NCBI RefSeq assembly: GCF_000757485.1
Contig: NZ_JPYO01000022.1
Span: 62,001-126,000, forward strand
DNA: 64,000 nucleotides
Origin: Achromobacter sp. RTa
GTDB taxonomy: Bacteria > Pseudomonadota > Gammaproteobacteria > Burkholderiales > Burkholderiaceae_B
Direction: 5' to 3'
Positions 33,992 through 42,127 of this stretch are shown here, in pieces. The notes below the pieces were generated by a model that saw only the letters and a list, made by a program, of their open reading frames with translations, did no database searches and had not been told where the DNA came from. Numbering within the stretch: the stretch's first letter is position 1; every line of letters starts with the position of its first letter. A program made the position numbers and the translations under genes.

Positions 33992-34813
33992 ATGGACATG
34001 AAGACGGTCCCGCCTTCGGGCGGAGAGGGGCAGGACTGCCTGCGCGGACTCGCGTTGGCGGCGCTGGCTGCCACGGCGTGGCAGGACAAGCTGGCTGGCG
34101 TGCGGGCCATCTCCGATGCCGCCGCGCTGGATTGCGGCAAGACCTTCGCGCCGTCCGCCGTCCTGCCGGGCCGTCCGCCGCTGCCTGAGCTGGTGGCGCC
34201 TTCCCAGGTCCGGCAGCGCTCCATGGCCACGCAAGAAGGGCGCGCGGCGCTGCTGCACGCGCTGGCGCACATCGAATTCAATGCCATCAATCTGGCGCTG
34301 GACATCATGTGGCGCTTCGCCGGCATGCCTGAAGCTTTTTACCGCGACTGGCTGCGCGTGGCGCGTGAAGAGGCCTATCACTTCGATCTGCTCAGGCAGC
34401 GTCTGGCCGCGATGGGCCACGCCTATGGCGATTTTCCCGCCCACAACAGCCTATGGGACATGGCGCAACGCACGCAGGACGACCTGCTGGCGCGGCTGGC
34501 GCTGGTGCCGCGCACGCTGGAGGCGCGCGGCCTGGATGCGTCTCCCGCGATCCGCGCCAAGCTGGCGGGGGCAGGCGACACGGACAGCGCCGCCATCGTC
34601 GACATTATCCTGGCTGATGAAATCGGCCATGTAGCCATCGGCAACCACTGGTACAAGCAGCTATGCGCGCAGGCGGGCAAGGACCCCGTTGCTTGCTATG
34701 CTGAACTAGCGCAGCGCTACGATGCGCCCCGGCTGCGCGGCCCCTTCAACCTGGAGGCGCGCCGGGCGGCAGGATTCGACGACGACGAGCTCGCAGCGCT
34801 GCAGGCGGGTTGA
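33992..34813 (+). CDS. DUF455 ferritin-like protein
   Basis: 273 residues. The di-iron ferritin-like pattern is visible: HIEFNAINLALD, REEAYHFDLL and DEIGHVAIGNHWY supply the paired Glu and His ligands of the four-helix bundle. The family is often found near DUF482 proteins and is related to MiaE-like hydroxylases; its substrate is not known. ATG at 33992 is used (a second lies six bases on). The stop is four bases before the lytic transglycosylase start. Confidence 0.85.
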   Translation: MDMKTVPPSGGEGQDCLRGLALAALAATAWQDKLAGVRAISDAAALDCGKTFAPSAVLPGRPPLPELVAPSQVRQRSMATQEGRAALLHALAHIEFNAINLALDIMWRFAGMPEAFYRDWLRVAREEAYHFDLLRQRLAAMGHAYGDFPAHNSLWDMAQRTQDDLLARLALVPRTLEARGLDASPAIRAKLAGAGDTDSAAIVDIILADEIGHVAIGNHWYKQLCAQAGKDPVACYAELAQRYDAPRLRGPFNLEARRAAGFDDDELAALQAG

Positions 34814-34817
34814 GACC

Positions 34818-36044
34818 ATGGCCATCCTTATTCCCTTCCATACCGGCGCCTTGCTCGCAAGCGTCGCGCTAGCGCTGCTGGCGCAGGCATCCCAAGCCGC
34901 CGAACCGTTAGCCGCGTGCCTGGCGCAGTTGCGCGGGCCGGCGCTCAAGGCCGGGGTGTCGGGCGCTACGTTTGATGCCCATACCGCGGGCCTGGTCCCG
35001 GACATGGCGGTGATCGGCCTGCTGGACGCGCAGCCGGAATTCAAGACGCCCATCTGGGACTACATGGCTGGCCTGGTCGACGATGAGCGCGTGGCGGACG
35101 GCCAGGCGGGCATGGCGCGCTGGCAGGCCGAACTGGGCCGGGCGGCGTCCCGCTACGGCGTGGACCCGGCCACGGTCGTGGCCGTCTGGGGCGTGGAAAG
35201 CAATTACGGCCGCACGCTGGGCGGCAGGCCGCTGCTGACGTCGCTGTCGACCCTGTCCTGCTTCGGCCGCCGCCAGGCCTATTTCCGGGGCGAGTTCTAC
35301 GCCACCCTGAAAATCATCCAGGACGAACACCTGGCGCCGGACCGCCTGTTGGGCTCATGGGCGGGCGCGTTCGGCCAGACCCAGTTCATGCCGTCGACCT
35401 ATCTGCGGCTGGCGGTGGATTTCGACGGCGACGGCCGTCGCGACCTGGTCGACAGCGTGCCCGACGCGCTGGCGTCCACCGCCAACTTCCTCAAGCGCGC
35501 AGGATGGAACAGCGCGCTGGACTGGGGGTACGAAGTCAGGCTCCCCGCGGGGCTCGACACGGCCGGGGCAGGCCGCAAGAACAAGCGTCCGATGTCCTAT
35601 TGGATGAAGCAGGGCGTGGCGCGCGCCGACGGCCAGCCTTTGCCCGCGGGCGACATCCCGGCCGGCCTGCTGCTGCCGGCGGGCAAGAATGGCCCCGCAT
35701 TCCTGGTCACGCGCAATTTCGACGCCCTGTATTCCTACAACGCGGCGGAAAGCTATGCGCTCGCCATCGCTCACCTGTCGGACCGGCTGCGCGGCGCCGG
35801 ACCGCTGGTCCAGGCCTGGCCGACCGACGACCCCGGCCTGTCGCGGGCCCAGCGGCGCGAGCTGCAGCGGCTGCTGATTGCCAGGGGCTATGACGTGGGC
35901 GAACCCGATGGGATGATCGGCGCCCGCACGCGGACCGCCCTGCAGGCGGCGCAGCGCGAGCTGGGCTTGCGCCCGGACGGCCGGGCCGGGCTGAAGTCGC
36001 TGCAAGCGCTGCAGGCCGGCACTGCGGGCAAGGCGGCGGACTGA
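34818..36044 (+). CDS. MltB-family lytic murein transglycosylase with C-terminal peptidoglycan-binding domain
   Basis: A 408-residue periplasmic enzyme. The signal peptide is about residues 1-24 (LALLAQASQAA). The SLT_2 catalytic domain spans ~28-325, with the glutamate Glu127 in WGVESNYG and the FGQTQFMPSTY motif. A PG_binding_1 domain (~340-400, RRELQRLLIARGYDVGEPDG) ends the protein. It cleaves the MurNAc-GlcNAc bond to give 1,6-anhydroMurNAc. The ATG follows the DUF455 stop by four bases, suggesting an operon. Unlike MltB itself, no lipobox is seen. Confidence 0.9.
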   Translation: MAILIPFHTGALLASVALALLAQASQAAEPLAACLAQLRGPALKAGVSGATFDAHTAGLVPDMAVIGLLDAQPEFKTPIWDYMAGLVDDERVADGQAGMARWQAELGRAASRYGVDPATVVAVWGVESNYGRTLGGRPLLTSLSTLSCFGRRQAYFRGEFYATLKIIQDEHLAPDRLLGSWAGAFGQTQFMPSTYLRLAVDFDGDGRRDLVDSVPDALASTANFLKRAGWNSALDWGYEVRLPAGLDTAGAGRKNKRPMSYWMKQGVARADGQPLPAGDIPAGLLLPAGKNGPAFLVTRNFDALYSYNAAESYALAIAHLSDRLRGAGPLVQAWPTDDPGLSRAQRRELQRLLIARGYDVGEPDGMIGARTRTALQAAQRELGLRPDGRAGLKSLQALQAGTAGKAAD

Positions 36045-36153
36045 ACCGGCGCACAAGGACAAGCTTTGCAAAGATCCGCCGTCCGGGCCGCCGGATGACG
36101 CCCACGGCCGCGGGCAGGGGCCTATACTGATCCTCCGACTTTTCAGGAGCACG

Positions 36154-36573
36154 ATGATGAGCCTATTGGATTCCTTGGCCTCGATGGCCGGCGGTGGTCA
36201 GCAAGGGGGCTCGGCATCGCTGCTGCCCGCGCTGATCGAGCAATTGAACAAGTACCCGGGCGGCCTCTCCGGCCTGATCGAAAGCTTCCAGAAGGGCGGC
36301 TTGAGCGAGATCGTGGCCTCGTGGGTGGGCACGGGCCAGAATCTGCCCGTCAGCGCCGACCAGCTGGGTTCCGTGCTGGATCCCGGCGTCGTGAACGAAC
36401 TGGCGGCCAAGACCGGCCAGGATTCGGATTCGCTGCTGGGTTCGCTGTCCTCGCTGCTGCCGCAGCTGGTTGACCAGGCCACGCCCGACGGCGCCGTGCC
36501 GTCGAATTCCCAGTTCAACCCGGCCGACCTGCTGGCCTCGTTGTCGGGCCTGTTCGGCAACCGCGCAGGGTAA
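36154..36573 (+). CDS. YidB-family (DUF937) protein
   Basis: 139 residues opening MMSLLDSLASMAGG, with the repeated small-hydrophobic pattern (LLPALIEQLNKYPGGLSGLIESF) and SADQLGSVLDPGVVNELAAKTG of the YidB family, whose role is unknown. AGGAG (36144-36148) suits either of two adjacent ATGs (36154 or 36157). No signal peptide. The neighbouring DUF4434 gene starts 20 bases after its stop. Confidence 0.85.
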   Translation: MMSLLDSLASMAGGGQQGGSASLLPALIEQLNKYPGGLSGLIESFQKGGLSEIVASWVGTGQNLPVSADQLGSVLDPGVVNELAAKTGQDSDSLLGSLSSLLPQLVDQATPDGAVPSNSQFNPADLLASLSGLFGNRAG

Positions 36574-36593
36574 TACCCATCGCCCGGCGGCCC

Positions 36594-37574
36594 GTGCAGG
36601 CGCCAGCGCCTGCTTCCCCTGGCCGGCGGCGCCTGTTGCGCGGCCTGGGCATGGCGGCGGTCGCCGCCGGCCTGTCCGCGTGCGCGCCGCCCTGGTCGGT
36701 GCAAAGCACGTTCTGGCAATTGTGGTCCAGCCATCTCTCGCTCTCGCCGCAAGCGTGGCGTGAACGCATTGCCGCCATGCATGGGCTGGGATTCCGCGAA
36801 ATCATCATCCAATGGGTGGGGACGAGCGGCGGCTCCCAGCCTTGGCAGTTGCCCGCGTCCACGCTGGCGCTGATCTTCGACGAGGCTGAGCGCCTGGGGA
36901 TGGGGCTGCAATTGGGCCTGCCCTACGATGAGCGCTGGTGGCGGCAGTTGGATGATCCCGACGACGCCGCGCTGGCCGCCTTTCTACGGGCCGCGCAGTC
37001 GCAGGCGCTGGCCTACGCCCAGGCCTCGGGCGCCACAGGGCGCGCCGCGTTCCGCGGTTGGTACATCCCTTACGAAATCGAGCAGCACAGCTGGGCCGCA
37101 CCCGGCCGGCAGTCGCTTCTTGCGCAATGGCTGCGCGCGCTGTCCGATCCGCTCGCGCAACAGACCGGCCGCGCCTCCGCCATCTCCACGTATCACAGCA
37201 AATTGCCGGGAGCGCTGAGCCTGGCCGACCTGTGGAGCGGACTGTTGGACGCCGTCAGGCTGAGGCCCATGCTGCAGGATGGGGTGGGCGTGTCCGGCAT
37301 GGCGGCATATGAGGCGCTGGCGCCTTTGCATCGCATGCTGCTGGCGCGGCGCGCGCCGTTCGACCTGGTCGTCGAGCTGTTCGAGGAGCTGCCGTCCGAA
37401 CGCCAAGACGGCACCACCTTCAATGCGCGCTCGGCCGATGCTGCGCGCGTGCGCCGCCAGTTACTCATCGCGCGGCGCTACCGCGCGCAAAGCGTGATCG
37501 CGTTTGCCGCGGATCCCTGGCTGATCGGGCCTACGCCCGAGGCCGAGCGCTTGAGGCGGGAATGGCCGCCATAG
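36594..37574 (+). CDS. DUF4434 lipoprotein, putative glycoside-hydrolase-like
   Basis: 326 residues. RRRLLRGLGMAAVAAGLSAC forms a signal (possibly Tat) with lipobox LSAC, so lipid attachment is expected. The rest (WRERIAAMHGLGFREIIIQW, then LQLGLPYDERWW and FRGWYIPYEIEQ) matches the DUF4434 family, a predicted TIM-barrel glycoside-hydrolase-like fold. The GTG start follows the YidB gene by 20 bases. It sits half a kilobase from the nfrA-like gene. I recall, without being able to check, that the E. coli nfrAB neighbour YbcH carries the same domain. A role in processing the exopolysaccharide is therefore a reasonable guess. Confidence 0.75.
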   Translation: MQAPAPASPGRRRLLRGLGMAAVAAGLSACAPPWSVQSTFWQLWSSHLSLSPQAWRERIAAMHGLGFREIIIQWVGTSGGSQPWQLPASTLALIFDEAERLGMGLQLGLPYDERWWRQLDDPDDAALAAFLRAAQSQALAYAQASGATGRAAFRGWYIPYEIEQHSWAAPGRQSLLAQWLRALSDPLAQQTGRASAISTYHSKLPGALSLADLWSGLLDAVRLRPMLQDGVGVSGMAAYEALAPLHRMLLARRAPFDLVVELFEELPSERQDGTTFNARSADAARVRRQLLIARRYRAQSVIAFAADPWLIGPTPEAERLRREWPP

Positions 37575-37608
37575 GAGGCCTTCAAGCTCCAGTTCGTGTA
37601 GACAGGCC

Positions 37609-37962
37609 TTAGCGCGGCTGCGCCGCCGCCATGGCCTTGAGCTGCGCGCAGGTCTTTTCCTTGTCGGCCGCGCTCAGCGTGCCCAGTTGCGCCTTCGTCT
37701 CGCCGTATGACTGCGAGAAGGCGGAGTCGAAGTCCGCGGCGGACATGCCCTGGGCGCCGGTCGCGGTTTTCTGCTGTTGCTTCATCTGCTCGAGCTGCGC
37801 CGCCGTGTAGGCGTTGCAGTATTCGGCGGCGGCATGCATCTGGCCGCTCAGCGCGGCCAGGTTGGGCATTTGGCCCGGCATGGCCTGCTGGGCGAGCGCG
37901 CCGCCGCCCAGGGTCAGGGTGGCGGCCGCCAGGGCGATACGAACTTGTTTGAGAATCGGCAA
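37609..37962 (-). CDS. Small secreted protein, function unknown
   Basis: 117 residues if started at TTG 37962, which has GGAG seven bases upstream; no in-frame ATG precedes the signal peptide. PILKQVRIALAAATLTLGGGALA is a signal peptide. The mature part is Gln/Met/Ala-rich (QQAMPGQMPNLAALSGQ), has two Cys residues (CNAY and CAQLK), and is probably helical. No family recognised. It lies on the same strand as, and downstream of, the NfrA-like gene. Confidence 0.6.
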   Translation of the reverse strand: MPILKQVRIALAAATLTLGGGALAQQAMPGQMPNLAALSGQMHAAAEYCNAYTAAQLEQMKQQQKTATGAQGMSAADFDSAFSQSYGETKAQLGTLSAADKEKTCAQLKAMAAAQPR

Positions 37963-38093
37963 TTCAATCTCCAACGCGGTAAGAGGGATCGGGGTTGCAC
38001 GCCCGGCGATCGCACTGCCTGCGTGGCGCGGAGCACTATGCCCGATTCATTGTTATAGGCTTATGAATCCATGTAATGATGTGTATCTGCCGC

Positions 38094-40409
38094 TCAGTAC
38101 GACAGCGTCATGTTCATGAACCAGCCCTTCGCGCGGTCCGTCGCGCCGCCGCCGATGCTGGTGCGGTATTGCACCCCAAGGTCCAGATAGGAGCGCGGCG
38201 CGTTGTAGTGGTCTTCGCGGAACCAGTAGCGCACGTTGAAGCCGGGGCCTACGCCCAGCGACCAGGAACTGTCGTGGCTGGAAAGGACGACGGACTGGTT
38301 GCCGTAGACGGGCAGGTCGTTGAGTTTGGCCACGTCTTTCTGCCACAGCCAGTCGGCGCCGATGACCGCATAGGGGAACAGGACCAGCTTGTCGCTGATG
38401 CCGGTGGCGCGGAAGCTGCGGCCCACGCGCAGCTCGCCGGACAGGAAGGCCTGGTCGCGCTTGAGACGGCCGGAGGCGCTGCCCAGTTCCTGCTGGCGGT
38501 CGCCCTTGGAGTCCACCGAGTAGGCGGTGTAGCGGGCGCTATTGTCGTCCCAGGCGTAACCGGCCTGCGCATAGCCTTCGATGGTGAGCCAGCTGGGCAC
38601 GTCCACGCGCAGTTCGCGGCCCTGGTAGTAGCCGTAGGTGATGTAGGTCATCCAGCCGCCGGCGTTGCCGTTGAGCTTGTAGCGCGCCACGGCGCTCTGG
38701 TCCTGCAGGTTCGGATAAGCGTCGTGGAAGGCCCGCTGCGCGTTGCACTGCACCGCGCTGGACTCTGGATAGGCATAGCCTTGGCGGGTGCCCGACCCCA
38801 GGTAGAAACGGCGTTCGATGCCGAAGGTCACGCCGGTATCGGCCAGCAGGTAGCGCAGGCCCAGCGCGCCGATCGTGCTAGGAATGCCGGAGGCCGTGCG
38901 ATTGTCGCGGAAGCGCTCCTCGTCGTCGCGCTCGTCGGGCGTGCTCAGCCCGGTGCAGGGGTCCACGTTCCTGCGCGATTCGTACCTGCTGCCGCTGTCG
39001 TGCAGTGTGTTGGAACTGCGCGCATAGGCTTCCAGCATGCCCCAGCGGTTGTTCAGCTGCGGCGGGCGCCAGAAGATTTCCGCGGTGCTGAACACCACGT
39101 CGCCGGGCGTATTGATGGCGGCTCCGCCCAGGCTGGAGCTGGCTGGACGCGCGCCGCGGTACGACGCGGAAAACGAGGCGCCCCATTCACGCGACAGATT
39201 GGCGACGGCGCTGCGTGTGTTGTAGCGTTCCAGCGGCGTCAGGCCCATCTGGCCGGCATCGTCCTGGTCGATCGCCTGCTTGAGCGACTCTGTCGCGGCC
39301 CGGTTGTCGCCCATTGCCGATTGCGCATAGGCCTGGTCCAGGATAAGGCGCGGCGGCGCCTGGCCCGTTGCGCGCGCGGCGGCGAAGTCGGCCGCCGCCG
39401 CATCGGGCCGGCCCAGGCGTTGGCGCACATAGCCGCGTTGCGCCAGCAGTTGCGCCGATCCGGGCTGGCGGGCAATCTCGCCGTCGAGCCGCGTTTCCGC
39501 CTCGGCGGCCTGGGTCAGGTTGCCGGCGGCCAGCGTGGTCGTCAGCAACTGGGCGTAGCCCTCATTGTCCGGCGCCTGCGCCACGGCCTGGCGCGCCAGG
39601 GCGATCGCGCCCTGGAACTCGCCCTTGTCATAGGCTGCGTAGGCGCCGGCGGCGGCTTCGCTGCCCGCGGCGGGCGCTGCAGCCGCTGAAGCCGCCCGGG
39701 TTGCTTCGGTCTGCCGCTCGAACGCCTGCTGCCGGGAGAGCAGCGCGGTCTTGTTGGGAGCTCCGAGCGCCAGCGCGCTGTCGACCGCGCGGCTGGCTGC
39801 CTCGTATTGATGCTGGGCGCCCAGGGATTCGACCCATAGCAGCGCCCATTCGCCTTGCGTGGGCGCGGCGCGGAAGGCCCGCTCGGCGCCGGCTGCCGCC
39901 GCCGCGTAATCCTGGCGCGCATAGTCCGCATAGGCCCGCGCCGCCATCGGATAGGCCCGCTGATAAGCGGTTTTCGGCGCCGGCTTCGGGGCAGGCTTCG
40001 AAGCCGCTTGCGGCGCGGGCGGGGAAGGCTGCGCGGCGCCGGCCGTGGCCGGCGGGCGCCGCAGGTTGGCCTGGGCCTGGCGCAGTTCGGAAGTGCCCAA
40101 TCCGTCGGCGATCGCCGCGTCGGCCGCGCGCGCCGCCTCCTGGCGCTTGCCCTGCTTTTCCAGGGAATACACCAGCAGCAGCCGCAGTCGTGCCACGTCG
40201 GGCCGCAGCCGGATGGCGTTCTCGGCCATGACCTGCGCCGTTTCGTAATGTCCGGCGTCGTATTGCTTGTAGGCCTGGTCGGCGAGCTGGTAGGCATCGC
40301 CTTCCAGCGGGCGCTCGGCGGCGGCCTTGGCTTGCGCGGCCGCCTCGGGCGCCGCTGCCGCGCACGTCAGCAGGGCGGCGAATGCCAGCGAGCGGGAAAG
40401 AGCGGTCAT
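38094..40409 (-). CDS. nfrA: NfrA-like TPR outer-membrane protein (polysaccharide secretin)
   Basis: 771 residues. A signal peptide (ending AAAQA) is followed by ~350 residues of TPR-like repeats (YDAGHYETAQVMAENAIRLRP; LLLVYSLEKQGKRQEAARAAD) with an Ala/Pro/Lys linker. The C-terminal NfrA_C/beta-barrel region (~400-771) ends in MNMTLSY, a typical outer-membrane terminal strand. In E. coli NfrA is the phage N4 receptor and exports a polysaccharide made by NfrB. The start overlaps the nfrB stop by four bases (ATGA). Last gene of the leftward exopolysaccharide cluster. Confidence 0.82.
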   Translation of the reverse strand: MTALSRSLAFAALLTCAAAAPEAAAQAKAAAERPLEGDAYQLADQAYKQYDAGHYETAQVMAENAIRLRPDVARLRLLLVYSLEKQGKRQEAARAADAAIADGLGTSELRQAQANLRRPPATAGAAQPSPPAPQAASKPAPKPAPKTAYQRAYPMAARAYADYARQDYAAAAAGAERAFRAAPTQGEWALLWVESLGAQHQYEAASRAVDSALALGAPNKTALLSRQQAFERQTEATRAASAAAAPAAGSEAAAGAYAAYDKGEFQGAIALARQAVAQAPDNEGYAQLLTTTLAAGNLTQAAEAETRLDGEIARQPGSAQLLAQRGYVRQRLGRPDAAAADFAAARATGQAPPRLILDQAYAQSAMGDNRAATESLKQAIDQDDAGQMGLTPLERYNTRSAVANLSREWGASFSASYRGARPASSSLGGAAINTPGDVVFSTAEIFWRPPQLNNRWGMLEAYARSSNTLHDSGSRYESRRNVDPCTGLSTPDERDDEERFRDNRTASGIPSTIGALGLRYLLADTGVTFGIERRFYLGSGTRQGYAYPESSAVQCNAQRAFHDAYPNLQDQSAVARYKLNGNAGGWMTYITYGYYQGRELRVDVPSWLTIEGYAQAGYAWDDNSARYTAYSVDSKGDRQQELGSASGRLKRDQAFLSGELRVGRSFRATGISDKLVLFPYAVIGADWLWQKDVAKLNDLPVYGNQSVVLSSHDSSWSLGVGPGFNVRYWFREDHYNAPRSYLDLGVQYRTSIGGGATDRAKGWFMNMTLSY

Positions 40410-42109
40410 GGAGGGGATGGCCTGTGCGATAGCGGGTCCGCGGAGGGCGCGCCCTGCGCCGGCGCACCTTGCTGGAACGACAGGGCCTCGCGCAGCGTGC
40501 TTTCATCGAGCCAGCCCTGCTCCATGAGGATCTCGCCCAAGGGCCGCTTCTCGCGCGCCTGCATCTCCAGCGCCCGCTCCAGCATGGCGTGGTCGATCGC
40601 CTGCCAGGACAGCAGCAGATCGCCCAGGCGCTGGCGCTGCTGCGTCAACTGGTCCGTGGAGGGAAAGTCGTGCATGGTCTTGTCCCAGGCCAGGCGCTTG
40701 CCTGTGATCAGGTGGCCGATGAACAGCCGCCAGGCCCTCGCCGCCGCCATGGCGTTGATGAAGTTGCCCACGATCATCCGCGGCATGGACAGCAGCGCAT
40801 GTTCCCAGCCGTACATGCGGTGGACGAAATAGGCGCGTTGCGCCACCCGCAGCAGCAGCGCCACGGCATTGACCCACATCAGCGTCACCAGCCAGCCGCC
40901 CGGCCGGAAGTACGACGGGTAATACACCGTCCACCAGCCGAAGAGATCCGCCAGATAGAAGACGAAGAAGTTGGCCAGCAGCAGATAGGCCAGGATCGCG
41001 ATGAACGAGGTGACCAGCCCCTTGCGGTCGCGGAACAGCAGGTACTTGGTGGCCAGCGATCCGGTCCACCCGACCTGCTGCCAGCCCTGCAGGCCGATGC
41101 CCAGGGTCCAGCGCGCCTTTTGCCGGTAAGCGGTGCGGAAAGTATTGGGAAAGTACTCCCGCACGCCCAGCGGCATCGCGACCGTCGAGATCTTTTCCGG
41201 CCCGGCGCCGAACCACGAGCGGCGCCGCGTGACGTACTCGACCTGGAACTTGCCGAAGATCTGGCGCATGCCGCGCTGGGCCAGGCGGGCGCCGATGTCG
41301 TAGTCTTCCGTCAGGGTGTCGGTGTTGAAGGGCTGGTTGTCGGTCTCCGCCGCCAGTTCGGTCAGGGCCCGGCGCGAGAAGCAGGTGCCCACACCGGCGG
41401 AAGGCACCATCTTGGACAGGCTTTCTCGCACTACCAGGTCCTTGGTGTGCCATTCCGCGAATTCGTCCATGTAGGTGCCGGCGACCAGCTCGTACCAATG
41501 CCGCTCCAGCGACGTCACGGGCAGCTGGATGAAGTCGATGCGCGGCAGCAGGTAGTTGTAGTACTTCAGTTCCAGCGGGTGCAGCACGTCTTCGCTGTCA
41601 TGCAGGATCACCCCGGCGAAGGGCGCGGGCTGCCGCGCGTCCTGCGCGAAGATGGCCTGCACGATCCAGTTCAGGCAGTCGGCCTTGCAGGTCGGGCCGT
41701 CGTGCGGCACCTCCACGCGTATCAGCTGGCGGTAGCGGCGCCGCATCCGTTCCACCTCCCTGATCGTGCGCTCGTCGTTCTGGTAGGTGCCGGCGAAGAT
41801 CATGTAGTTCTTGTATTCCAGCGTGGACACCATGGTCTCGAGCATCGACGCGATCACGTCGTACTCCAGCCAAGCCGGCACCATGATCGCCAGCGGCTGC
41901 TCCGGTTTGGCGCGCAATTGCTCGGCCGTCAGCGGGGCGTAGCGGCGCTTGACCGTCAGCGACCGGCGCAGTTGGCGGAACCAGTACCAGCCGTCGATGA
42001 ACAGGTCGTCCAGGCTCGACAGCAGGATGATCACGCCGACCACCGCGGTCACGATCTCCAGGCCGCGGTAGTAGTCGGCGACGAAGTAGGGCCAGTAGAG
42101 CGAGGACAT
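40406..42109 (-). CDS. nfrB: NfrB-like c-di-GMP-controlled glycosyltransferase
   Basis: 567 residues. Membrane helices at the N-terminus and at ~360-440 flank a GT-2-type cytoplasmic domain with HDSEDVLHPLE, TEDYDIG and RQKARW (the acceptor/processivity motif region). A C-terminal module (~490-550: LGDLLLSWQAIDHAMLERAL and LGEILMEQGWLDESTLREAL) is the MshEN/GspE-N type that binds c-di-GMP. This is the arrangement of E. coli NfrB, reported as a c-di-GMP-activated polysaccharide synthase used by phage N4. It lies 18 bases after the BcsB-like gene. Confidence 0.87.
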   Translation of the reverse strand: MSSLYWPYFVADYYRGLEIVTAVVGVIILLSSLDDLFIDGWYWFRQLRRSLTVKRRYAPLTAEQLRAKPEQPLAIMVPAWLEYDVIASMLETMVSTLEYKNYMIFAGTYQNDERTIREVERMRRRYRQLIRVEVPHDGPTCKADCLNWIVQAIFAQDARQPAPFAGVILHDSEDVLHPLELKYYNYLLPRIDFIQLPVTSLERHWYELVAGTYMDEFAEWHTKDLVVRESLSKMVPSAGVGTCFSRRALTELAAETDNQPFNTDTLTEDYDIGARLAQRGMRQIFGKFQVEYVTRRRSWFGAGPEKISTVAMPLGVREYFPNTFRTAYRQKARWTLGIGLQGWQQVGWTGSLATKYLLFRDRKGLVTSFIAILAYLLLANFFVFYLADLFGWWTVYYPSYFRPGGWLVTLMWVNAVALLLRVAQRAYFVHRMYGWEHALLSMPRMIVGNFINAMAAARAWRLFIGHLITGKRLAWDKTMHDFPSTDQLTQQRQRLGDLLLSWQAIDHAMLERALEMQAREKRPLGEILMEQGWLDESTLREALSFQQGAPAQGAPSADPLSHRPSPP

Positions 42110-42127
42110 GGCGCCGGCGCCTCCGGG

